Below, one piece after another: positions 26,212 to 33,859 of a stretch of 64,000 nucleotides of DNA. The notes beneath the pieces are model-generated. The model was not told where the DNA came from, searched no databases, and saw only the letters and a list, made by a program, of their open reading frames with translations. Source of the DNA: Zobellia russellii (GTDB taxonomy: Bacteria; Bacteroidota; Bacteroidia; Flavobacteriales; Flavobacteriaceae). The stretch's first letter is position 1; each line of letters starts with the position of its first letter. A program made the position numbers and the translations under genes. The stretch spans positions 558,001 through 622,000 of the forward strand of contig NZ_JACSOI010000001.1 of assembly GCF_018728565.1 (NCBI RefSeq). Reading direction: 5' to 3'.

Positions 26212-27012
26212 TTAATCCTTCTTTACACTTAGTACAAGTACCGGAATACGTGAAGAGAACTCGGATTTAAGTATGGTGTTCTTTTCCCAAAGTTTCTTGA
26301 AGAACCCTCTTTTATGTCTAAATACACATAATAAATCTGGGTGTTGTGCTTCAAAGCGCTCTAACACGCCCAAATAGGTAGTAGGGGCTTCTGTCATCGT
26401 TACTTGAGAGCTAACGTCCATAAGTGCCGTGTTTATTCTTAGGTCAGAGTCTGTATACCCTGGTGTTTTTACCAAGAGAAGGTTTACGGTAGAGCCAAAT
26501 TTTTTCTTGATTTCCAATAACGGATTAAGAATACGGTTTCGTTTTAAAATCCCTGATTTAAACGCAGTCAGAATCACCTTCGGAGCAGTAAAGACACTTC
26601 CCTTGGGTACGATCAATGTTGGTATATCCGTTTGCTTTATGATTTTTCCGGAAGTATTCCCAAGATAGACCGCTTCGGTAATATCGTTACTTCTGGGAGC
26701 CATGATTATCAAGTCAATACCCAACTCTTTATCAATATCCTTCAGTCCATCAACAATACCACCGTTGTAAGTGGCTATTTTTATTTCAATAGATTTTGTG
26801 TCTATTTTCTCTATGACTTCCTTTAACCGTTCCTTGCCACTCTCTGCAAGCTTTTGAGGAACGTTAGCTAAACTTTTACCGGCTCCTACGGATGCATTGA
26901 AAACTTCCATCACATAAATTTCAGAATCGAATTGTGCGGCAAAGTCAACGGCATATTGCAAAGTCTTGTGTGCATCGGGAGAAATACCAATAGGTACCAG
27001 TATATGTTTCAT
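26212..27012 (-). CDS. Universal stress protein, tandem UspA domains
   Basis: UspA-family protein of 266 residues made of two UspA-like halves (about 1-140 and 145-266). The first half starts MKHILVPIGISPDAHKTLQY and ends with the nucleotide-binding stretch GNTSGKIIKQTDIPTLIVP; the second is more degenerate but ends in PVLVLSVKKD. Such proteins bind ATP and act in stress or growth-arrest responses in the cytoplasm. It is divergent from the GNAT gene 50 bases away. Role beyond the family is unknown. Confidence 0.88.
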   Translation of the reverse strand: MKHILVPIGISPDAHKTLQYAVDFAAQFDSEIYVMEVFNASVGAGKSLANVPQKLAESGKERLKEVIEKIDTKSIEIKIATYNGGIVDGLKDIDKELGIDLIIMAPRSNDITEAVYLGNTSGKIIKQTDIPTLIVPKGSVFTAPKVILTAFKSGILKRNRILNPLLEIKKKFGSTVNLLLVKTPGYTDSDLRINTALMDVSSQVTMTEAPTTYLGVLERFEAQHPDLLCVFRHKRGFFKKLWEKNTILKSEFSSRIPVLVLSVKKD

Positions 27013-27062
27013 ATGTTTTCGGATTTATCGTTTAAATTTACGATTTAATAAAACTAATCAAA

Positions 27063-27563
27063 ATGATCTCACCTGCCAAATTATTGAATATTCCACAAAT
27101 TCTTGAGGTAACTAAAGCCTGTGCCGCTGCAATGATAGCTTATGGAATTTTTCAATGGAACGAGCACTATCCTTCAAAACAGGCATTTGAGGCAGATGTG
27201 GAACGAGGGGAGCTGTATGTTTTAAGAATTGAGAATAAAATTATGGGGAGCATCGTAATCTCTACCTTAATGGATGAAGAGTACAAGGCTATAGAATGGT
27301 TGACTCCGTCGGCAAAAAATGTCTACATACACAGGGTGGCGGTGCATCCGGATTTTCAAGGAAAAGGCTATGCCCAAAAGATGATGGCTTTTGCGGAGAA
27401 CCTGGCTAGGGAAAAAGGATTTGTTTCCGTACGCTTAGATACATTCAGTCAAAACAAACGCAATCAAAGGTTTTATGAGGCTAGGGGCTTTAAGCGTTTG
27501 GGTGATATTTTCTTTCCTAAACAGAGTGAACATCCTTTTCATTGTTATGAATTAGTGTTGTAA
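27063..27563 (+). CDS. GNAT-family N-acetyltransferase
   Basis: Acetyl-CoA-dependent acyltransferase of 166 residues. The acetyl-CoA loop is visible as VAVHPDFQGKGYAQKMM (about 96-112), with the C-terminal motif NKRNQRFYEARGFKRLG. Ends 10 bases before the MATE exporter gene, so the pair may be cotranscribed and could act on toxic amines or antibiotics. Substrate unknown. Confidence 0.88.
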   Translation: MISPAKLLNIPQILEVTKACAAAMIAYGIFQWNEHYPSKQAFEADVERGELYVLRIENKIMGSIVISTLMDEEYKAIEWLTPSAKNVYIHRVAVHPDFQGKGYAQKMMAFAENLAREKGFVSVRLDTFSQNKRNQRFYEARGFKRLGDIFFPKQSEHPFHCYELVL

Positions 27564-27573
27564 TTTCGCCCTC

Positions 27574-28908
27574 TTGAAGGCCGAAATAAATTTTAAGTCC
27601 ATTAATAAACTAGCGGTACCTGCCACCATTGCGGGTATTGCAGAACCTTTATTGTCCATTACGGATACCGCCATTGTGGGCAATATTCCCGTAGACGGCC
27701 TAGAGTCGCTTGCGGCGGCGGGTATTGTAGGATCTTTTCTTTCTATGTTAATATGGATTTTGGGTCAGACCCGAAGTGCCATATCCGCCATAATTTCCCA
27801 GTATTTGGGCGCGGGGCGTATAGATGAGGTAAAAACGTTACCGGCACAAGCGATATTCTTGAATATTGGGCTGAGCATCCTCGTGCTACTTTCCACCATT
27901 TTTATCGTAAAGGATATATTTCAATTGCTCAATGCCACGGGTAAGATTCTAGATTATTGTGTGTCTTATTATTCCATTCGGGTATGGGGTTTCCCACTAA
28001 CGCTCTTCGTATTTGCGGTTATGGGTATTTTTCGTGGGCTCCAAAATACCTACTATCCCATGCTAATCGCTATCGTTGGAGCCGTCCTTAATGTAATACT
28101 GGATTTTACTTTTGTTTACGGAATAGAAGGTTATATAGAACCTATGTACCTAGAAGGAGCGGCATGGGCAAGTCTTTTGGCTCAGGCTATTATGGCCATT
28201 ATGGCTTTTGTTCTATTGATAACAAAAACGGATATTAGTCTTCGGTTGAAATTGCCCGTTCATCAGGAATTGGGAAGATTGGTCGTCATGAGCTTAAATT
28301 TGTTCATACGTGCTTTGGCCTTGAATACAGCTTTGATTTTAGCTGTAAGAGAAGCCACGGCATTGGGCCCAAAGTATATTGGCGCACACACTATAGCAAT
28401 AAATATTTGGCTGTTTTCCGCATTTTTTATTGACGGATATGCGGGTGCCGGTAATATCATGGGCGGCAGACTTTTAGGGGCGAGGGATTATGACGGTCTG
28501 TGGCTATTGGCGAAGAGAATATTGAAATACGGTCTTTGGGTTAGTGTGGTCTTGGTTGCTGCAGGCTTTATATTTTACAAACCTATTGGGTTGCTATTTT
28601 CAAAGGAGCCAGAAGTTTTGAGTGCTTTTTACGCAGTATTCTTTATCGTAATTCTTAGCTTACCCATGAATACGATAGCCTTTATTTTTGATGGTATGTT
28701 CAAGGGTATGGGAGAAATGAAGTACCTTAGAAACACCCTGTTGGCAGCTACATTTCTAGGTTTTGTTCCTATGCTTTTTCTAGGAAAGTTTATGGACTGG
28801 GGGCTTTATGGCATTTGGATAGCTTTTACCGTATGGATGGCCATTCGTGGTGGGGCCTTGGTCGTTAAGTTTGTCAGAAAGTTTAGGCCGCTTTTACAAA
28901 TCGATTAA
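27574..28908 (+). CDS. MATE-family multidrug efflux transporter
   Basis: Cation-coupled efflux protein with about 12 membrane segments in 444 residues. The N-terminal LAVPATIAGIAEPLLSITD and the matching start of the second half are typical of the MATE/DinF group, as is GIFRGLQNTYYPM. Translation begins at TTG 10 bases after the GNAT stop; no ATG lies near the conserved N-terminus. Exported compounds are not predictable. Followed by a crotonase gene with its own promoter box. Confidence 0.88.
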   Translation: MKAEINFKSINKLAVPATIAGIAEPLLSITDTAIVGNIPVDGLESLAAAGIVGSFLSMLIWILGQTRSAISAIISQYLGAGRIDEVKTLPAQAIFLNIGLSILVLLSTIFIVKDIFQLLNATGKILDYCVSYYSIRVWGFPLTLFVFAVMGIFRGLQNTYYPMLIAIVGAVLNVILDFTFVYGIEGYIEPMYLEGAAWASLLAQAIMAIMAFVLLITKTDISLRLKLPVHQELGRLVVMSLNLFIRALALNTALILAVREATALGPKYIGAHTIAINIWLFSAFFIDGYAGAGNIMGGRLLGARDYDGLWLLAKRILKYGLWVSVVLVAAGFIFYKPIGLLFSKEPEVLSAFYAVFFIVILSLPMNTIAFIFDGMFKGMGEMKYLRNTLLAATFLGFVPMLFLGKFMDWGLYGIWIAFTVWMAIRGGALVVKFVRKFRPLLQID

Positions 28909-28918
28909 TTTTGATACT

Positions 28919-28926
28919 TACATTTG
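28919..28926 (+). promoter_or_regulatory. Putative -7 promoter box before the crotonase gene
   Basis: TACATTTG fits the TAnnTTTG consensus and lies 22 bases before the ATG at 28948. No TTG at the usual -33 spacing is seen, so this is a partial match. Confidence 0.4.
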
Positions 28927-28947
28927 TTGAACAAATAAACCATAGTT

Positions 28948-29715
28948 ATGGGAACTACGCGAGAAAACGGAAGTCTTTATACCAAAATAGATAACAAGGT
29001 CGCAACCATAGAGTTTGGCCACCCTGCCAGTAATTCATTTGTAGCGGAGCTATTGGATAGGTTAACGGCGGAGTTTAATAAACTCTCTGATAACGATGCT
29101 ATATCCGTAATTGTTTTAAGGTCTGAAGGTGACCGCGCTTTTTGTGCGGGTGCTTCTTTTGACGAGCTTATGGCGGTGTCCAATTTGGAGGAAGGCAAGG
29201 TGTTTTTTAGCGGTTTTGCCAATGTTATCAATGCCATGCGCCAGTGTAAAAAGGTTATTGTGGGCCGTGTACAGGGCAAGACAGTAGGTGGGGGCGTAGG
29301 TCTTGCTGCCGCTTGTGATTATGTATACGCAACAGAAGCCGCATCCATTAGATTGTCTGAACTTACCATAGGTATTGCTCCGCTGGTCATTGCTCCGGCC
29401 GTGGAACGCAAAGTGGGAACGGCAGCTGTTTCAGAACTGTCATTGGCTCCTACCGAATGGAAAAATGCGTACTGGGCTCAGGAAAAAGGACTTTTCTCTA
29501 GGGTTTTTGATGATATAAAGGAATTGGAAAAGGCTCTCGATTTTCATGTAGAACAATTATCGGCCTATAACCCAGAAGCTCTGGAAGATTGGAAAAAAGT
29601 ACTCTGGCAGGGTACGGACCACTGGGGCAGTCTTTTGAGCGAGCGAGCGGCCATTACCGGAAAACTGGTGCTTTCGGAATTTACCCGTAACGCGCTTTCT
29701 AAATTCAAAAAATAA
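28948..29715 (+). CDS. Enoyl-CoA hydratase/isomerase family protein
   Basis: Crotonase-fold enzyme of 255 residues. The two oxyanion-hole segments are visible: DRAFCAGASFDEL (about 63-75) and GKTVGGGVGLAAACDYVYA (about 110-128). The second half is family-typical but the usual catalytic Glu pair cannot be assigned by eye, so hydratase, isomerase or another crotonase activity is possible. No other fatty-acid or phenylacetate genes are adjacent, so the pathway is open. Confidence 0.85.
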   Translation: MGTTRENGSLYTKIDNKVATIEFGHPASNSFVAELLDRLTAEFNKLSDNDAISVIVLRSEGDRAFCAGASFDELMAVSNLEEGKVFFSGFANVINAMRQCKKVIVGRVQGKTVGGGVGLAAACDYVYATEAASIRLSELTIGIAPLVIAPAVERKVGTAAVSELSLAPTEWKNAYWAQEKGLFSRVFDDIKELEKALDFHVEQLSAYNPEALEDWKKVLWQGTDHWGSLLSERAAITGKLVLSEFTRNALSKFKK

Positions 29716-29760
29716 CAATAACCGACTGTAGTTGACGTTTTACTTTTTTAAATCTCAGTT

Positions 29761-29874
29761 ATGAATATTTTAAATTTCCTGAATGGCGACCTTGTTTTTC
29801 CCATTCTAGCCCTTTTTGTGGTGGTAGTCTACTTTGTAAACCGCGTTCGTACAAAAAGAAAGTTCAAAAGATAG
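29761..29874 (+). CDS. Small single-span membrane protein, 37 residues
   Basis: Short ORF starting MNILNFLNGDLVFPILALF, continuing through a hydrophobic stretch of about 20 residues (FPILALFVVVVYFVNRV) to a strongly basic tail RTKRKFKR. This is the layout of a single-pass inner membrane microprotein with its basic end in the cytoplasm. It lies 45 bases after the crotonase gene on the same strand and ends 22 bases before the convergent oxygenase gene. No family recognised. Confidence 0.55.
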   Translation: MNILNFLNGDLVFPILALFVVVVYFVNRVRTKRKFKR

Positions 29875-29896
29875 TTTTATCCCTTTTTACATTAGG

Positions 29897-30538
29897 TTAG
29901 CGGGTCTTTAACCAGCCGGTAATGCTCAACCGTTCGCGTTTTGCAGGCTTTACTTCGTGCTCTAAATCTCGGCTTTCAAAAATTACCGCCCTACCCGGAA
30001 ACGGGTAAATGGTTTTCGGTATTTCCCCGTTTTCTCCATTTAGGTATAGAACCAGTTCGCCACCGTGCTCGGGTTGCCAATCGTCTTCGTTCAGGTAACA
30101 AACTATAGAAAGTTTTCGCCTATCGTCATTTTGAAAAGTATCCAAATGCCTTGCGTAAAACTTTCCTTCCGGATAAACGGCATAATGAAATTCCTTTCTC
30201 ATAATTCCCAGAAAACAGGTCTTATTAAGATATGAGGCCAAATCATTAATGCGGTCAAAGAAAAGTTTGTGGCTGGCGTTAATAATATTTTCATCCATCC
30301 AAAGAATAAAATCGCCACGTATTCCGGTTTGTACAACTTCGTTTAATCGGTTTCCAATGGCCGCTTTTTTAAATAGGTCATCTTCATATTTTTCCAAAAG
30401 GTCCGTACGTAGGGCGTTTACCGTCTCTTGGGAAAGAAGATCGTCAACAATACTATAGCCGTTTTCCAAGATATCGGAGATTATCTTTTCATATTGCGAA
30501 TTCACCGCAAAGTCTAGTTGGTCATACAGTTCTTCCAC
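29897..30538 (-). CDS. 2-oxoglutarate/Fe(II)-dependent dioxygenase family protein
   Basis: Prolyl-4-hydroxylase-like 2OG-Fe(II) oxygenase of 213 residues. The iron ligands are His131 and Asp133 in ARHLDTF and His194 in DLEHEV, with the 2-oxoglutarate arginine near 203 (KRERLSITGW). The double-stranded beta-helix is complete. Targets in this family include prolyl or other residues of proteins, and small molecules; none is visible. Divergent from queD. It differs from the PhnY oxygenases of phosphonate pathways, which are of the PhyH type. Confidence 0.85.
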   Translation of the reverse strand: MEELYDQLDFAVNSQYEKIISDILENGYSIVDDLLSQETVNALRTDLLEKYEDDLFKKAAIGNRLNEVVQTGIRGDFILWMDENIINASHKLFFDRINDLASYLNKTCFLGIMRKEFHYAVYPEGKFYARHLDTFQNDDRRKLSIVCYLNEDDWQPEHGGELVLYLNGENGEIPKTIYPFPGRAVIFESRDLEHEVKPAKRERLSITGWLKTR

Positions 30539-30582
30539 TTAGGTCAAAATTTAAAAGCCGGCAAATGTAATCTATAAAGCAA

Positions 30583-30608
30583 TTGGTTTTACAAAATGAA
30601 TACCTTTG
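30583..30608 (+). promoter_or_regulatory. Putative promoter of queD
   Basis: TTG at 30583 and TACCTTTG at 30601-30608, spaced by 15 bases (slightly short of the usual 17-23). The -7 box lies downstream of the first in-frame ATG (30596), so that ATG would not be in the transcript. Confidence 0.45.
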
Positions 30609-30625
30609 CAGCACAATCCTATTTC

Positions 30626-31078
30626 ATGAGTAAAATTAGAATCACCAAACAGTTCAATTTTGAGACCGGTCACGCGCTATACGGCTATGACGGAAAGTGT
30701 AGAAACGTGCATGGCCACAGTTATAAATTATCGGTAACGGTAATCGGTAGCCCTATCACGGATACCTCTCATGTAAAATTAGGAATGGTCATAGATTTTG
30801 GCGATTTAAAGAAAATCGTAAAAGAAGAAATCGTAGACCAGTTTGATCACGCCACGGTATTCAATAAAAATACGCCACACGTGGATTTGGCCAAAGAATT
30901 AACGGATAGAGGGCATAATGTAATTCTTGCGGATTACCAACCTACCAGTGAGAACATGGTCATAGATTTTTCTAAAAAGATAAAGGCTAGACTGCCGGAG
31001 AACATCAGCTTACATTCTTTACGATTACAAGAAACCGATACTTCTTTTGCAGAGTGGTACGCATCCGATAATCAGTAA
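30626..31078 (+). CDS. queD: 6-carboxytetrahydropterin synthase (QueD/PTPS family)
   Basis: Converts dihydroneopterin triphosphate to 6-carboxy-tetrahydropterin in queuosine/7-deazaguanine synthesis. Zinc and catalytic residues are visible: FETGHALYG, the Cys in GKCRNVHGHSYKL with its HxH, FDHATVF and LQETDTSFAEW. I use the ATG at 30626 (MSKIRITK) because an upstream ATG at 30596 lies before a putative -7 box and adds ten residues foreign to the family. 150 residues is normal. No other queuosine genes are adjacent. Confidence 0.88.
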   Translation: MSKIRITKQFNFETGHALYGYDGKCRNVHGHSYKLSVTVIGSPITDTSHVKLGMVIDFGDLKKIVKEEIVDQFDHATVFNKNTPHVDLAKELTDRGHNVILADYQPTSENMVIDFSKKIKARLPENISLHSLRLQETDTSFAEWYASDNQ

Positions 31079-31117
31079 CGCCTTTCTAAAAAGGGTATTC
31101 GTTATATTTGACATCAG

Positions 31118-31891
31118 ATGAAAACCATTACCGTTCCTCAAGGCAAAAAAGTATATTTTTCCAGTGATAACCATCTTGGAGCACCTACTATGGCAGATAG
31201 CCTTCCTCGCGAAAAAAAATTCGTAGCATGGTTAGAAGCTATTAAGGAAGATGCTGCCGCTATTTTTCTGATGGGGGATCTTTTCGATTTTTGGATGGAG
31301 TACAAAACCGTTGTTCCCAAAGGTTTTACCCGTACACTGGGCAAATTGGCCGAAATATCCGATGCCGGTATTCCTATTTATTTCTTCGTAGGGAATCACG
31401 ATTTGTGGATGAACGGCTATTTTGAGGAAGAGCTGAATATCCCCGTATTTCACAAACCGCAGCAGTATAGTATAAACGGAGTTTCTTTTTTTGTTGGTCA
31501 CGGCGATGGTCTGGGTCCCGATGATATTGGGTACAAGCGGATGAAAAAGGTGTTCACTAATCCTTTGGCCAAATGGTTGTTTAGGTGGTTACATCCGGAT
31601 ATAGGCGTGCGTTTGGCGCAACATTTATCAGTGAAGAACAAACTGATCTCCGGTGATGACGATGCCAAGTTCTTGGGCGAAGACAAAGAGTGGTTGGTGC
31701 AGTATGCCAAGCGAAAGTTGGAAACACAGCATTATGACCATTTTATTTTTGGTCACCGACACCTTCCTATGGAAATAGAAGTGGGCGAAAACTCAAAATA
31801 CACCAATTTAGGCGATTGGATTCATTACTACACCTATGCCGTTTTTGATGGGGAAAAACTAAGTTTGGAGAAATACGAGCCTACTCATTAG
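31118..31891 (+). CDS. lpxH: UDP-2,3-diacylglucosamine diphosphatase (LpxH-like)
   Basis: Peripheral membrane phosphoesterase of lipid A synthesis that cleaves UDP-2,3-diacylglucosamine to lipid X and UMP. Metal motifs in order: SSDNHLGAP, MGDLFDFW, VGNHDLW, GHGDGLGP and FGHRHLP. 257 residues fits LpxH better than the longer paralogue at 6830-7693. A TATATTTG box lies 8 bases before the ATG. Its end overlaps the end of the convergent MFS gene by 11 bases. Activity inferred from family. Confidence 0.85.
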   Translation: MKTITVPQGKKVYFSSDNHLGAPTMADSLPREKKFVAWLEAIKEDAAAIFLMGDLFDFWMEYKTVVPKGFTRTLGKLAEISDAGIPIYFFVGNHDLWMNGYFEEELNIPVFHKPQQYSINGVSFFVGHGDGLGPDDIGYKRMKKVFTNPLAKWLFRWLHPDIGVRLAQHLSVKNKLISGDDDAKFLGEDKEWLVQYAKRKLETQHYDHFIFGHRHLPMEIEVGENSKYTNLGDWIHYYTYAVFDGEKLSLEKYEPTH

Positions 31892-33140
31892 CCTCGTGTT
31901 CGTCAATATCTTTCTGCAGGTCCAGTTTTCTAAAGGTAGGCGATACAATTGCCGTTGCCCCTACCGTCAATAAGGTCATGGCGCCACCAAAAACCACCGC
32001 GGTTACCGTTCCCATTAGTTTTGCCGTCAATCCGCTCTCAAAAGCTCCCAGCTCGTTAGAGGAGCCTACGAACATGGAGTTTACAGATGCTACACGACCT
32101 CGCATATTGTCCGGGGTTTTCAATTGCAATATGGTTTGGCGGATAATCATGGAAACACCATCTACGGCACCGCTCACGAACAATGCAATTACCGAAAGCC
32201 AGAAATAGGTAGAAAGTCCAAAAACAATCATACAGATACCAAACCCGAATACGGCAAAAAGTAACTTCTTGCCTGCATTTTTATGTAGTGGAAAACGAGT
32301 GGAACCTAGCATAGTAATTGCTGCGCCAACCGCAGGAGCAGCCCGTAGAACCCCAAATCCTTCGGAACCCACATGAAGAATATCCTGGGCAAAAATGGGA
32401 AGCAAGGCTACCGCTCCGCCAAAAAGTACCGCTATCATATCTAAAGTTAAAGCCCCAAAAACGGCTTTTGTACTGAATACAAAACGGAGTCCTTCGCGTA
32501 GACTTTCAAAGATGGGTTCGCCAATTTTAGGATTTAGTATCGGTTTTCGTTTGATTTGGGACAGAGAGATGAGCGCCATTATGGAGAATCCGAAAATGAG
32601 GCACATAGACCAATGTACCCCAATCCAATTAATGGAAAATCCTGCTAAGGCAGGGCCTAATACAGACGCCAGTTGCCATGTGGTACTGCTCCAAGTAGCA
32701 GCGTTGGGATATATTTTTTTAGGAACAATCAAAGCGATAAGAGAAAATATCGTAGGTCCTAAAAACGAACGCACAATGCCACCTAGGAAAACCAAGAAAT
32801 AAATACAGTACAAAATGGTCTTGGTTTCCAGTTTATCTTCCATGGAAGGCCAACTGAGCATAAACAGCCCAAAACTGATTACCGAAAAACCGAAGATGCA
32901 TTTTACCAAAAGATTGCGCTTTTCTTTCTGGTCTACAATGTGGCCGGCAAAGAGCGCCATTGATACGGCCGGAATCACTTCCATAAGACCGATTATACCC
33001 AAAGAAAGAGGGTCTTTGGTCATGGAGTATACCTGCCATTCTATAACAATGAACTGCATAGACCATGCAAATACCATGGCAAAACGAACCAGTAAAAAAA
33101 TATTGAATTCTCTAAAACGTAAAGCAGCATATGAATCCAT
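31881..33140 (-). CDS. MFS transporter, probable exporter
   Basis: Major facilitator protein of 419 residues with about 12 membrane segments, of the enterobactin-exporter/DUF894-like group (LVRFAMVFAWSMQFIVIEWQ at the start, DNMRGRVASVNSMFVGSSNE in the second half). Usually exports siderophores, drugs or metabolites. A near-perfect 22-base palindrome lies about 100 bases upstream, suggesting control by a regulator coded elsewhere. Stops overlap with the convergent lpxH. Confidence 0.85.
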   Translation of the reverse strand: MDSYAALRFREFNIFLLVRFAMVFAWSMQFIVIEWQVYSMTKDPLSLGIIGLMEVIPAVSMALFAGHIVDQKEKRNLLVKCIFGFSVISFGLFMLSWPSMEDKLETKTILYCIYFLVFLGGIVRSFLGPTIFSLIALIVPKKIYPNAATWSSTTWQLASVLGPALAGFSINWIGVHWSMCLIFGFSIMALISLSQIKRKPILNPKIGEPIFESLREGLRFVFSTKAVFGALTLDMIAVLFGGAVALLPIFAQDILHVGSEGFGVLRAAPAVGAAITMLGSTRFPLHKNAGKKLLFAVFGFGICMIVFGLSTYFWLSVIALFVSGAVDGVSMIIRQTILQLKTPDNMRGRVASVNSMFVGSSNELGAFESGLTAKLMGTVTAVVFGGAMTLLTVGATAIVSPTFRKLDLQKDIDEHEANE

Positions 33141-33472
33141 AGAAACGCTTTTTCAAAAGAAATAAGCGGCAAAGATATTACTATAAACCGATGAAAGGTA
33201 TACTGCTGAGCCTAAATTTGTTTTCAAGCGCTATTTTCTAAAACTGACTAGCTAGTCGGTTTGTTGGAGCCTTGAATTGACGGTAGGGAAGGGTTTTGTC
33301 GATAAACGGTTCTTTTTTACATGGGAAAAGTAAAGAAAATAGCACTTTAGAAATGAAAGAAATTCAAAACCGACTCAGTGGTTTGTAGGTTGCTTTAGAG
33401 CAAACGAACGAAAACCTTGAGAGGTGTATTTGCTTGGTGCGATTCGCAAGTTAAGTTGCATCGAGAAATCCG
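33141..33472. other. Spacer upstream of the MFS gene
   Basis: 332 bases without a gene on either strand. It contains the promoter region of the leftward MFS gene and the palindrome at 33241-33262. Nothing else recognisable. Confidence 0.4.
33241..33262. promoter_or_regulatory. Near-perfect 22-base palindrome, candidate TetR-type operator
   Basis: Arms AAACTGACTAG and CTAGTCGGTTT match in 10 of 11 positions, with core GACTAGCTAGTC. It lies about 100 bases upstream of the MFS start codon. TetR-family repressors commonly bind palindromes of this kind, but no TetR gene is adjacent (nearest at 53108). Confidence 0.55.
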
Positions 33473-33859
33473 TTAAATGGTAATTTCGACTCGGTTTCCT
33501 TCCGGGTCTAGGATTACACTTTCGTAATAGCCATCTCCTGTAGTTCGGGGTTCGCCGGAAATTTGAAATCCGTCAGTTCTTAGTTGTTCCGTTAAGAAGT
33601 CTACCTTTTCTTTTGAGCCTACGGAGAGTGCAAAATGAATGAAACCTAAATGCTCCTCGGTAGAATTTGATGCCTTAGTAATTTCAGGTTTGTGCATGAG
33701 CTCTAGTCGAGAGCCTTCATCAAAACTTAGAAAGTGAGAAGTAAAGTTTTTGTTTGGGTTATGATAGCGTTCTCCGCAAACTGCACCAAAATAATGTTCG
33801 TAAAACTTTCGCGTACCTTCTAGGTCGGATACCCATATGGCTAGGTGCTCTATCTTCAT
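33473..33859 (-). CDS. VOC-family (glyoxalase-like) protein
   Basis: Vicinal-oxygen-chelate fold protein of 128 residues with the expected two beta-alpha-beta-beta-beta modules: MKIEHLAIWVSDLEGTRKFY at the start and HLGFIHFALSVGSKEKVDFL in the second half, ending in DPEGNRVEI. Possible metal ligands are His4, Glu at about 61 and the C-terminal Glu in VEITI. Could be a lyase, dioxygenase or resistance protein. Its start overlaps recJ's stop by 4 bases (ATGA). Confidence 0.85.
   Translation of the reverse strand: MKIEHLAIWVSDLEGTRKFYEHYFGAVCGERYHNPNKNFTSHFLSFDEGSRLELMHKPEITKASNSTEEHLGFIHFALSVGSKEKVDFLTEQLRTDGFQISGEPRTTGDGYYESVILDPEGNRVEITI

Noticed and set aside
29897-30538. 2OG-Fe(II) oxygenase as the missing PhnY of the phosphonate pathway
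   Set aside because: It has the prolyl-hydroxylase-like layout, not the PhyH type, and lies over 7 kb from the locus among unrelated genes.
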